Assembly: GCF_021869535.1 (NCBI RefSeq)
Contig: NW_026262690.1
Location: 65,745,995 to 65,809,994 of the forward strand
Source of the DNA: Mytilus californianus
Taxonomy: Eukaryota; Mollusca; Bivalvia; Mytilida; Mytilidae
Reading direction: 5' to 3'
Length of the DNA stretch: 64,000 bases
Shown here: positions 47,612 to 60,000 of the stretch, piece by piece
Numbering within the stretch: position 1 is the first letter of the stretch
Layout: every line of letters begins with the position of its first letter
Position numbers and translations under genes: made by a program
Notes under the pieces: model-generated
Databases searched by the model: none
What the model saw: only the letters and a program-made list of their open reading frames with translations
What the model was told of the DNA's origin: nothing

Positions 47612-48067
47612 CTTTTTACTACCAAACAGAATTCATTGTAACATACACATTACTGTATATTAATAATTTGAATTCCATAGGATTTTATTTTGTCCCATGG
47701 GATATTAAAAATCCCATGGGATAATTATAGTCCCATGGGATTTTTTTGGTCCCATGGGACAACAAATATCCCATGGGAGTACAATTATCCCATGGGACCC
47801 AAAAAAATCCTATGGGATTTAACCAAAATCCCATGGGATAATGGTATATCCCATGGGATTTGCCGTATCCCATGGGATATTGAAAATCCCATGTTTTTCT
47901 AAATCAAATTACAAAATATATATAATAATAACAGCAGAAAAGCAATGAAATTATTGAATCCCATGTAATTCTGCACATTTTGGTTATATACACGACACTG
48001 TAGGTGTAAGGAGAGGCGGCAGTGGATTTGCAAATGAGTGTTTTGCAAATTAAAAGTGTCCAGTGTT
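47612..48067 (-). repeat. Right terminal inverted repeat of the giant element
   Basis: Mirror of the left arm with all parts in the same order from the tip inward. Differences include CCACTGCCG for CCGCCGCCG near the tip and a shorter last minisatellite unit. Homology stops near TACTACCAAACAG (about 47617). Confidence 0.85.
47672..47893. repeat. CCCATGGG palindromic minisatellite, right
   Basis: Inverted counterpart of the left array with the same linkers in reverse order. One palindrome fewer, because the left arm has a duplicated CACATGGGAT step near 19667-19675. Confidence 0.95.
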
Positions 48068-51000
48068 ATAACATGGTATTCAGAATTAAGAGTATAGCTA
48101 ATCCTGATTGGTTGATATGTGCGCCCGTTATTTTTTGTTATTAGAGACTTCGTGCATTCTGCATTATACCAAAGGCCAAATAAATTATTTTCCTTAGCCC
48201 TAACGGAACTGAGATGTCTTTTAAACGCTAGGATGAGACACGTATTTTTATGTGCAAAATTGATAGGCATGGGAGATAAGTACAAATTACGCTAAGAAAA
48301 GCAACGCGAACCTATATTTTTTGGACCAAAAAATACTGTCCTAATAACTTTTCTTTAATTCTAGCAAGGTTTCGTTTAAAAAATCAACTTTCTAAAGTCT
48401 GTATCTCGAAAAAGGCTATCATTGTCGCCTATGGGGAAATTAATTGTTTATTTCAACCTATACAGCGTCGACATTTCTTTATCATAGTGCTCAAAAAGTG
48501 TCAAAAACAGTAATTTTACTTGATATTTGATGTGAAACCGTATTTTTTGGTGACAAATGAATTATTGATTAACTAGTTTTTAAGCTATAGTCTGTTTCAT
48601 ATTTGTATTGCGTTTTACCTTAGAAACAAGGGTGGGTTCGACTTTTGACTTACTGTGGAGAGAATATGTCGTTTTCTGAACTTCTGCTGATTTGTTTGAA
48701 AAAAGCACGTACACGTCTAGAGTTTGGATATACAAATCGATTTTTAAACATGACAATCTCGATCCAAATGCTGTTATCGAAATTACCAAATTCAGTGAAA
48801 ATGTACAGAAATGACCCCCATTGAACATTGAAATGTTCACTCGAATGGCAGACTATAAAAATTAGAATAGGCATGACATTTTGTAGTTAACGAATAGTTT
48901 TCGATGTTTAAACACAAATATTTACACATTTTTCATATTTTGAAATGCTATAGTCTGTTTCAAAAATGTACTTTTATACGAAAATGGTTTCATTTAAAAC
49001 TGTTGTTCAAAATTCACCGTAGTAGTTACATATTGGATCGGTTTTGGTATCAATATAATCAGTACTTGATGACATATAAAGAATCATTGGAGAAAGTGGA
49101 CATTATCTTCAGGCCCTTTTTAGCAGTACCGCATTTACTCAAAAAATCAGAAATTTTTTTTTCACATTTTTTGACTGGGGTCACCTCTGATAAAAAATTG
49201 TGAAAATTCAGAGAGTAATGCCAGAACGTTTTGAAGATGATTTTTGTGTGGCATATATATTTGTGCATCTAACGAACTATGAATTGCATGATTCTAGAAA
49301 GTATTAAATACCGTATAGGTTACAATACACCATTAGATTTTATGGGCGCAGCCATTTTATGAGCATAACATGGTATTCAGAATTAAGAGTATAGCTAATC
49401 CTGATTGGTTGATATGTGCGCCCGTTATTTTTTGTTATTAGAGACTTCGTGCATTCTGCATTATACCAAAGGCCAAATAAATTATTTTCCTTAGCCCTAA
49501 CGGAACTGAGATGTCTTTTAAACGCTAGGATGAGACACGTATTTTTATGTGCAAAATTGATAGGCATGGGAGATAAGTACAAATTACGCTAAGAAAAGCA
49601 ACGCGAACCTATATTTTTTGGACCAAAAAATACTGTCCTAATAACTTTTCTTTAATTCTAGCAAGGTTTCGTTTAAAAAATCAACTTTCTAAAGTCTGTA
49701 TCTCGAAAAAGGCTATCATTGTCGCCTATGGGGAAATTAATTGTTTATTTCAACCTATACAGCGTCGACATTTCTTTATCATAGTGCTCAAAAAGTGTCA
49801 AAAACAGTAATTTTACTTGATATTTGATGTGAAACCGTATTTTTTTGTGACAAATGAATTATTGATTAACTAGTTTTTAAGCTATAGTCTGTTTCATATT
49901 TGTATTGCGTTTTACCTTAGAAACAAGGGTGGGTTCGACTTTTGACTTACTGTGGAGAGAATATGTCGTTTTCTGAACTTCTGCTGATTTGTTTGAAAAA
50001 AGCACGTACACGTCTAGAGTTTGGATATACAAATCGATTTTTAAACATGACAATCTCGATCCAAATGCTGTTATCGAAATTACCAAATTCAGTGAAAATG
50101 TACAGAAATGACCCCCATTGAACATTGAAATGTTCACTCGAATGGCAGACTATAAAAATTAGAATAGGCATGACATTTTGTAGTTAACGAATAGTTTTCG
50201 ATGTTTAAACACAAATATTTACACATTTTTCATATTTTGAAATGCTATAGTCTGTTTCAAAAATGTACTTTTATACGAAAATGGTTTCATTTAAAACTGT
50301 TGTTCAAAATTCACCGTAGTAGTTACATATTGGATCGGTTTTGGTATCAATATAATCAGTACTTGATGACATATAAAGAATCATTGGAGAAAGTGGACAT
50401 TATCTTCAGGCCCTTTTTAGCAGTACCGCATTTACTCAAAAAATCAGAAATTTTTTTTTCACATTTTTTGACTGGGGTCACCTCTGATAAAAAATTGTGA
50501 AAATTCAGAGAGTAATGCCAGAACGTTTTGAAGATGATTTTTGTGTGGCATATATATTTGTGCATCTAACGAACTATGAATTGCATGATTCTAGAAAGTA
50601 TTAAATACCGTATAGGTTACAATACACCATTAGATTTTATGGGCGCAGCCATTTTATGAGCATAACATGGTATTCAGAATTAAGAGTATAGCTAATCCTG
50701 ATTGGTTGATATGTGCGCCCGTTATTTTTTGTTATTAGAGACTTCGTGCATTCTGCATTATACCAAAGGCCAAATAAATTATTTTCCTTAGCCCTAACGG
50801 AACTGAGATGTCTTTTAAACGCTAGGATGAGACACGTATTTTTATGTGCAAAATTGATAGGCATGGGAGATAAGTACAAATTACGCTAAGAAAAGCAACG
50901 CGAACCTATATTTTTTGGACCAAAAAATACTGTCCTAATAACTTTTCTTTAATTCTAGCAAGGTTTCGTTTAAAAAATCAACTTTCTAAAGTCTGTATCT

Positions 51001-54000
51001 CGAAAAAGGCTATCATTGTCGCCTATGGGGAAATTAATTGTTTATTTCAACCTATACAGCGTCGACATTTCTTTATCATAGTGCTCAAAAAGTGTCAAAA
51101 ACAGTAATTTTACTTGATATTTGATGTGAAACCGTATTTTTTTGTGACAAATGAATTATTGATTAACTAGTTTTTAAGCTATAGTCTGTTTCATATTTGT
51201 ATTGCGTTTTACCTTAGAAACAAGGGTGGGTTCGACTTTTGACTTACTGTGGAGAGAATATGTCGTTTTCTGAACTTCTGCTGATTTGTTTGAAAAAAGC
51301 ACGTACACGTCTAGAGTTTGGATATACAAATCGATTTTTAAACATGACAATCTCGATCCAAATGCTGTTATCGAAATTACCAAATTCAGTGAAAATGTAC
51401 AGAAATGACCCCCATTGAACATTGAAATGTTCACTCGAATGGCAGACTATAAAAATTAGAATAGGCATGACATTTTGTAGTTAACGAATAGTTTTCGATG
51501 TTTAAACACAAATATTTACACATTTTTCATATTTTGAAATGCTATAGTCTGTTTCAAAAATGTACTTTTATACGAAAATGGTTTCATTTAAAACTGTTGT
51601 TCAAAATTCACCGTAGTAGTTACATATTGGATCGGTTTTGGTATCAATATAATCAGTACTTGATGACATATAAAGAATCATTGGAGAAAGTGGACATTAT
51701 CTTCAGGCCCTTTTTAGCAGTACCGCATTTACTCAAAAAATCAGAAATTTTTTTTTCACATTTTTTGACTGGGGTCACCTCTGATAAAAAATTGTGAAAA
51801 TTCAGAGAGTAATGCCAGAACGTTTTGAAGATGATTTTTGTGTGGCATATATATTTGTGCATCTAACGAACTATGAATTGCATGATTCTAGAAAGTATTA
51901 AATACCGTATAGGTTACAATACACCATTAGATTTTATGGGCGCAGCCATTTTATGAGCATAACATGGTATTCAGAATTAAGAGTATAGCTAATCCTGATT
52001 GGTTGATATGTGCGCCCGTTATTTTTTGTTATTAGAGACTTCGTGCATTCTGCATTATACCAAAGGCCAAATAAATTATTTTCCTTAGCCCTAACGGAAC
52101 TGAGATGTCTTTTAAACGCTAGGATGAGACACGTATTTTTATGTGCAAAATTGATAGGCATGGGAGATAAGTACAAATTACGCTAAGAAAAGCAACGCGA
52201 ACCTATATTTTTTGGACCAAAAAATACTGTCCTAATAACTTTTCTTTAATTCTAGCAAGGTTTCGTTTAAAAAATCAACTTTCTAAAGTCTGTATCTCGA
52301 AAAAGGCTATCATTGTCGCCTATGGGGAAATTAATTGTTTATTTCAACCTATACAGCGTCGACATTTCTTTATCATAGTGCTCAAAAAGTGTCAAAAACA
52401 GTAATTTTACTTGATATTTGATGTGAAACCGTATTTTTTTGTGACAAATGAATTATTGATTAACTAGTTTTTAAGCTATAGTCTGTTTCATATTTGTATT
52501 GCGTTTTACCTTAGAAACAAGGGTGGGTTCGACTTTTGACTTACTGTGGAGAGAATATGTCGTTTTCTGAACTTCTGCTGATTTGTTTGAAAAAAGCACG
52601 TACACGTCTAGAGTTTGGATATACAAATCGATTTTTAAACATGACAATCTCGATCCAAATGCTGTTATCGAAATTACCAAATTCAGTGAAAATGTACAGA
52701 AATGACCCCCATTGAACATTGAAATGTTCACTCGAATGGCAGACTATAAAAATTAGAATAGGCATGACATTTTGTAGTTAACGAATAGTTTTCGATGTTT
52801 AAACACAAATATTTACACATTTTTCATATTTTGAAATGCTATAGTCTGTTTCAAAAATGTACTTTTATACGAAAATGGTTTCATTTAAAACTGTTGTTCA
52901 AAATTCACCGTAGTAGTTACATATTGGATCGGTTTTGGTATCAATATAATCAGTACTTGATGACATATAAAGAATCATTGGAGAAAGTGGACATTATCTT
53001 CAGGCCCTTTTTAGCAGTACCGCATTTACTCAAAAAATCAGAAATTTTTTTTTCACATTTTTTGACTGGGGTCACCTCTGATAAAAAATTGTGAAAATTC
53101 AGAGAGTAATGCCAGAACGTTTTGAAGATGATTTTTGTGTGGCATATATATTTGTGCATCTAACGAACTATGAATTGCATGATTCTAGAAAGTATTAAAT
53201 ACCGTATAGGTTACAATACACCATTAGATTTTATGGGCGCAGCCATTTTATGAGCATAACATGGTATTCAGAATTAAGAGTATAGCTAATCCTGATTGGT
53301 TGATATGTGCGCCCGTTATTTTTTGTTATTAGAGACTTCGTGCATTCTGCATTATACCAAAGGCCAAATAAATTATTTTCCTTAGCCCTAACGGAACTGA
53401 GATGTCTTTTAAACGCTAGGATGAGACACGTATTTTTATGTGCAAAATTGATAGGCATGGGAGATAAGTACAAATTACGCTAAGAAAAGCAACGCGAACC
53501 TATATTTTTTGGACCAAAAAATACTGTCCTAATAACTTTTCTTTAATTCTAGCAAGGTTTCGTTTAAAAAATCAACTTTCTAAAGTCTGTATCTCGAAAA
53601 AGGCTATCATTGTCGCCTATGGGGAAATTAATTGTTTATTTCAACCTATACAGCGTCGACATTTCTTTATCATAGTGCTCAAAAAGTGTCAAAAACAGTA
53701 ATTTTACTTGATATTTGATGTGAAACCGTATTTTTTGGTGACAAATGAATTATTGATTAACTAGTTTTTAAGCTATAGTCTGTTTCATATTTGTATTGCG
53801 TTTTACCTTAGAAACAAGGGTGGGTTCGACTTTTGACTTACTGTGGAGAGAATATGTCGTTTTCTGAACTTCTGCTGATTTGTTTGAAAAAAGCACGTAC
53901 ACGTCTAGAGTTTGGATATACAAATCGATTTTTAAACATGACAATCTCGATCCAAATGCTGTTATCGAAATTACCAAATTCAGTGAAAATGTACAGAAAT

Positions 54001-57000
54001 GACCCCCATTGAACATTGAAATGTTCACTCGAATGGCAGACTATAAAAATTAGAATAGGCATGACATTTTGTAGTTAACGAATAGTTTTCGATGTTTAAA
54101 CACAAATATTTACACATTTTTCATATTTTGAAATGCTATAGTCTGTTTCAAAAATGTACTTTTATACGAAAATGGTTTCATTTAAAACTGTTGTTCAAAA
54201 TTCACCGTAGTAGTTACATATTGGATCGGTTTTGGTATCAATATAATCAGTACTTGATGACATATAAAGAATCATTGGAGAAAGTGGACATTATCTTCAG
54301 GCCCTTTTTAGCAGTACCGCATTTACTCAAAAAATCAGAAATTTTTTTTTCACATTTTTTGACTGGGGTCACCTCTGATAAAAAATTGTGAAAATTCAGA
54401 GAGTAATGCCAGAACGTTTTGAAGATGATTTTTGTGTGGCATATATATTTGTGCATCTAACGAACTATGAATTGCATGATTCTAGAAAGTATTAAATACC
54501 GTATAGGTTACAATACACCATTAGATTTTATGGGCGCAGCCATTTTATGAGCATAACATGGTATTCAGAATTAAGAGTATAGCTAATCCTGATTGGTTGA
54601 TATGTGCGCCCGTTATTTTTTGTTATTAGAGACTTCGTGCATTCTGCATTATACCAAAGGCCAAATAAATTATTTTCCTTAGCCCTAACGGAACTGAGAT
54701 GTCTTTTAAACGCTAGGATGAGACACGTATTTTTATGTGCAAAATTGATAGGCATGGGAGATAAGTACAAGTTACGCTAAGAAAAGCAACGCGAACCTAT
54801 ATTTTTTGGACCAAAAAATACTGTCCTAATAACTTTTCTTTAATTCTAGCAAGGTTTCGTTTAAAAAATCAACTTTCTAAAGTCTGTATCTCGAAAAAGG
54901 CTATCATTGTCGCCTATGGGGAAATTAATTGTTTATTTCAACCTATACAGCGTCGACATTTCTTTATCATAGTGCTCAAAAAGTGTCAAAAACAGTAATT
55001 TTACTTGATATTTGATGTGAAACCGTATTTTTTTGTGACAAATGAATTATTGATTAACTAGTTTTTAAGCTATAGTCTGTTTCATATTTGTATTGCGTTT
55101 TACCTTAGAAACAAGGGTGGGTTCGACTTTTGACTTACTGTGGAGAGAATATGTCGTTTTCTGAACTTCTGCTGATTTGTTTGAAAAAAGCACGTACACG
55201 TCTAGAGTTTGGATATACAAATCGATTTTTAAACATGACAATCTCGATCCAAATGCTGTTATCGAAATTACCAAATTCAGTGAAAATGTACAGAAATGAC
55301 CCCCATTGAACATTGAAATGTTCACTCGAATGGCAGACTATAAAAATTAGAATAGGCATGACATTTTGTAGTTAACGAATAGTTTTCGATGTTTAAACAC
55401 AAATATTTACACATTTTTCATATTTTGAAATGCTATAGTCTGTTTCAAAAATGTACTTTTATACGAAAATGGTTTCATTTAAAACTGTTGTTCAAAATTC
55501 ACCGTAGTAGTTACATATTGGATCGGTTTTGGTATCAATATAATCAGTACTTGATGACATATAAAGAATCATTGGAGAAAGTGGACATTATCTTCAGGCC
55601 CTTTTTAGCAGTACCGCATTTACTCAAAAAATCAGAAATTTTTTTTTCACATTTTTTGACTGGGGTCACCTCTGATAAAAAATTGTGAAAATTCAGAGAG
55701 TAATGCCAGAACGTTTTGAAGATGATTTTTGTGTGGCATATATATTTGTGCATCTAACGAACTATGAATTGCATGATTCTAGAAAGTATTAAATACCGTA
55801 TAGGTTACAATACACCATTAGATTTTATGGGCGCAGCCATTTTATGAGCATAACATGGTATTCAGAATTAAGAGTATAGCTAATCCTGATTGGTTGATAT
55901 GTGCGCCCGTTATTTTTTGTTATTAGAGACTTCGTGCATTCTGCATTATACCAAAGGCCAAATAAATTATTTTCCTTAGCCCTAACGGAACTGAGATGTC
56001 TTTTAAACGCTAGGATGAGACACGTATTTTTATGTGCAAAATTGATAGGCATGGGAGATAAGTACAAATTACGCTAAGAAAAGCAACGCGAACCTATATT
56101 TTTTGGACCAAAAAATACTGTCCTAATAACTTTTCTTTAATTCTAGCAAGGTTTCGTTTAAAAAATCAACTTTCTAAAGTCTGTATCTCGAAAAAGGCTA
56201 TCATTGTCGCCTATGGGGAAATTAATTGTTTATTTCAACCTATACAGCGTCGACATTTCTTTATCATAGTGCTCAAAAAGTGTCAAAAACAGTAATTTTA
56301 CTTGATATTTGATGTGAAACCGTATTTTTTGGTGACAAATGAATTATTGATTAACTAGTTTTTAAGCTATAGTCTGTTTCATATTTGTATTGCGTTTTAC
56401 CTTAGAAACAAGGGTGGGTTCGACTTTTGACTTACTGTGGAGAGAATATGTCGTTTTCTGAACTTCTGCTGATTTGTTTGAAAAAAGCACGTACACGTCT
56501 AGAGTTTGGATATACAAATCGATTTTTAAACATGACAATCTCGATCCAAATGCTGTTATCGAAATTACCAAATTCAGTGAAAATGTACAGAAATGACCCC
56601 CATTGAACATTGAAATGTTCACTCGAATGGCAGACTATAAAAATTAGAATAGGCATGACATTTTGTAGTTAACGAATAGTTTTCGATGTTTAAACACAAA
56701 TATTTACACATTTTTCATATTTTGAAATGCTATAGTCTGTTTCAAAAATGTACTTTTATACGAAAATGGTTTCATTTAAAACTGTTGTTCAAAATTCACC
56801 GTAGTAGTTACATATTGGATCGGTTTTGGTATCAATATAATCAGTACTTGATGACATATAAAGAATCATTGGAGAAAGTGGACATTATCTTCAGGCCCTT
56901 TTTAGCAGTACCGCATTTACTCAAAAAATCAGAAATTTTTTTTTCACATTTTTTGACTGGGGTCACCTCTGATAAAAAATTGTGAAAATTCAGAGAGTAA

Positions 57001-60000
57001 TGCCAGAACGTTTTGAAGATGATTTTTGTGTGGCATATATATTTGTGCATCTAACGAACTATGAATTGCATGATTCTAGAAAGTATTAAATACCGTATAG
57101 GTTACAATACACCATTAGATTTTATGGGCGCAGCCATTTTATGAGCATAACATGGTATTCAGAATTAAGAGTATAGCTAATCCTGATTGGTTGATATGTG
57201 CGCCCGTTATTTTTTGTTATTAGAGACTTCGTGCATTCTGCATTATACCAAAGGCCAAATAAATTATTTTCCTTAGCCCTAACGGAACTGAGATGTCTTT
57301 TAAACGCTAGGATGAGACACGTATTTTTATGTGCAAAATTGATAGGCATGGGAGATAAGTACAAATTACGCTAAGAAAAGCAACGCGAACCTATATTTTT
57401 TGGACCAAAAAATACTGTCCTAATAACTTTTCTTTAATTCTAGCAAGGTTTCGTTTAAAAAATCAACTTTCTAAAGTCTGTATCTCGAAAAAGGCTATCA
57501 TTGTCGCCTATGGGGAAATTAATTGTTTATTTCAACCTATACAGCGTCGACATTTCTTTATCATAGTGCTCAAAAAGTGTCAAAAACAGTAATTTTACTT
57601 GATATTTGATGTGAAACCGTATTTTTTGGTGACAAATGAATTATTGATTAACTAGTTTTTAAGCTATAGTCTGTTTCATATTTGTATTGCGTTTTACCTT
57701 AGAAACAAGGGTGGGTTCGACTTTTGACTTACTGTGGAGAGAATATGTCGTTTTCTGAACTTCTGCTGATTTGTTTGAAAAAAGCACGTACACGTCTAGA
57801 GTTTGGATATACAAATCGATTTTTAAACATGACAATCTCGATCCAAATGCTGTTATCGAAATTACCAAATTCAGTGAAAATGTACAGAAATGACCCCCAT
57901 TGAACATTGAAATGTTCACTCGAATGGCAGACTATAAAAATTAGAATAGGCATGACATTTTGTAGTTAACGAATAGTTTTCGATGTTTAAACACAAATAT
58001 TTACACATTTTTCATATTTTGAAATGCTATAGTCTGTTTCAAAAATGTACTTTTATACGAAAATGGTTTCATTTAAAACTGTTGTTCAAAATTCACCGTA
58101 GTAGTTACATATTGGATCGGTTTTGGTATCAATATAATCAGTACTTGATGACATATAAAGAATCATTGGAGAAAGTGGACATTATCTTCAGGCCCTTTTT
58201 AGCAGTACCGCATTTACTCAAAAAATCAGAAATTTTTTTTTCACATTTTTTGACTGGGGTCACCTCTGATAAAAAATTGTGAAAATTCAGAGAGTAATGC
58301 CAGAACGTTTTGAAGATGATTTTTGTGTGGCATATATATTTGTGCATCTAACGAACTATGAATTGCATGATTCTAGAAAGTATTAAATACCGTATAGGTT
58401 ACAATACACCATTAGATTTTATGGGCGCAGCCATTTTATGAGCATAACATGGTATTCAGAATTAAGAGTATAGCTAATCCTGATTGGTTGATATGTGCGC
58501 CCGTTATTTTTTGTTATTAGAGACTTCGTGCATTCTGCATTATACCAAAGGCCAAATAAATTATTTTCCTTAGCCCTAACGGAACTGAGATGTCTTTTAA
58601 ACGCTAGGATGAGACACGTATTTTTATGTGCAAAATTGATAGGCATGGGAGATAAGTACAAATTACGCTAAGAAAAGCAACGCGAACCTATATTTTTTGG
58701 ACCAAAAAATACTGTCCTAATAACTTTTCTTTAATTCTAGCAAGGTTTCGTTTAAAAAATCAACTTTCTAAAGTCTGTATCTCGAAAAAGGCTATCATTG
58801 TCGCCTATGGGGAAATTAATTGTTTATTTCAACCTATACAGCGTCGACATTTCTTTATCATAGTGCTCAAAAAGTGTCAAAAACAGTAATTTTACTTGAT
58901 ATTTGATGTGAAACCGTATTTTTTGGTGACAAATGAATTATTGATTAACTAGTTTTTAAGCTATAGTCTGTTTCATATTTGTATTGCGTTTTACCTTAGA
59001 AACAAGGGTGGGTTCGACTTTTGACTTACTGTGGAGAGAATATGTCGTTTTCTGAACTTCTGCTGATTTGTTTGAAAAAAGCACGTACACGTCTAGAGTT
59101 TGGATATACAAATCGATTTTTAAACATGACAATCTCGATCCAAATGCTGTTATCGAAATTACCAAATTCAGTGAAAATGTACAGAAATGACCCCCATTGA
59201 ACATTGAAATGTTCACTCGAATGGCAGACTATAAAAATTAGAATAGGCATGACATTTTGTAGTTAACGAATAGTTTTCGATGTTTAAACACAAATATTTA
59301 CACATTTTTCATATTTTGAAATGCTATAGTCTGTTTCAAAAATGTACTTTTTTACGAAAATGGTTTCATTCAAAACTGTTGTTCAAAATTCACCGTAGTA
59401 GTTACATATTGGATCGGTTTTGGTATCAATATAATCAGTACTTGATGACATATAAAGAATCATTGGAGAAAGTGGACATTATCTTCAGGCCCTTTTTAGC
59501 AGTACCGCATTTACTCAAAAAATCAGAAATTTTTTTTTCACATTTTTTGACTGGGGTCACCTCTGATAAAAAATTGTGAAAATTCAGAGAGTAATGCCAG
59601 AACGTTTTGAAGATGATTTTTGTGTGGCATATATATTTGTGCATCTAACGAACTATGAATTGCATGATTCTAGAAAGTATTAAATACCGTATAGGTTACA
59701 ATACACCATTAGATTTTATGGGCGCAGCCATTTTATGAGCATAACATGGTATTCAGAATTAAGAGTATAGCTAATCCTGATTGGTTGATATGTGCGCCCG
59801 TTATTTTTTGTTATTAGAGACTTCGTGCATTCTGCATTATACCAAAGGCCAAATAAATTATTTTCCTTAGCCCTAACGGAACTGAGATGTCTTTTAAACG
59901 CTAGGATGAGACACGTATTTTTATGTGCAAAATTGATAGGCATGGGAGATAAGTACAAATTACGCTAAGAAAAGCAACGCGAACCTATATTTTTTGGACC

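Larger units (their letters stand above)
19289..48067. mobile_element. Giant (28.8 kb) TIR element inserted in the satellite
   Basis: Both ends carry the same sequence inverted: AACACTGGACACTTTTAATT at the left (from 19290, after one extra G) and its reverse complement at 48048-48067. The satellite unit is broken after GAGCATA (19288) and resumes at ATAACATGG (48068), so ATA is duplicated; the 50-bp left part and the 1247-bp right part add up to exactly one 1297-bp unit. That is the signature of one transposition event, not two chance repeats. TA with a longer element end is an equally possible duplication. The terminal repeats extend for about 460 bp. No transposase, polymerase B, integrase or capsid gene was found inside, so it is non-autonomous or its gene has decayed. 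Much of the interior is nested repeats that may have arrived later. Confidence 0.8.

Noticed and set aside
19289..48067. Maverick/Polinton or Teratorn-like giant element
   Set aside because: No polymerase B, integrase, ATPase, capsid or herpes-like gene was seen, and the duplication is ATA or TA, not 6 bp or TTAA.
19289..48067. Window misassembly joining two arrays through a foreign contig
   Set aside because: A join by chance would not restore an exact 1297-bp unit with matching inverted ends and a 3-bp duplication. Collapsed or expanded unit number in the array is still possible.
47899..48285. 128-codon frame across the right border of the giant element
   Set aside because: Half of it is terminal repeat and half satellite; it is a chance fusion created by the insertion.
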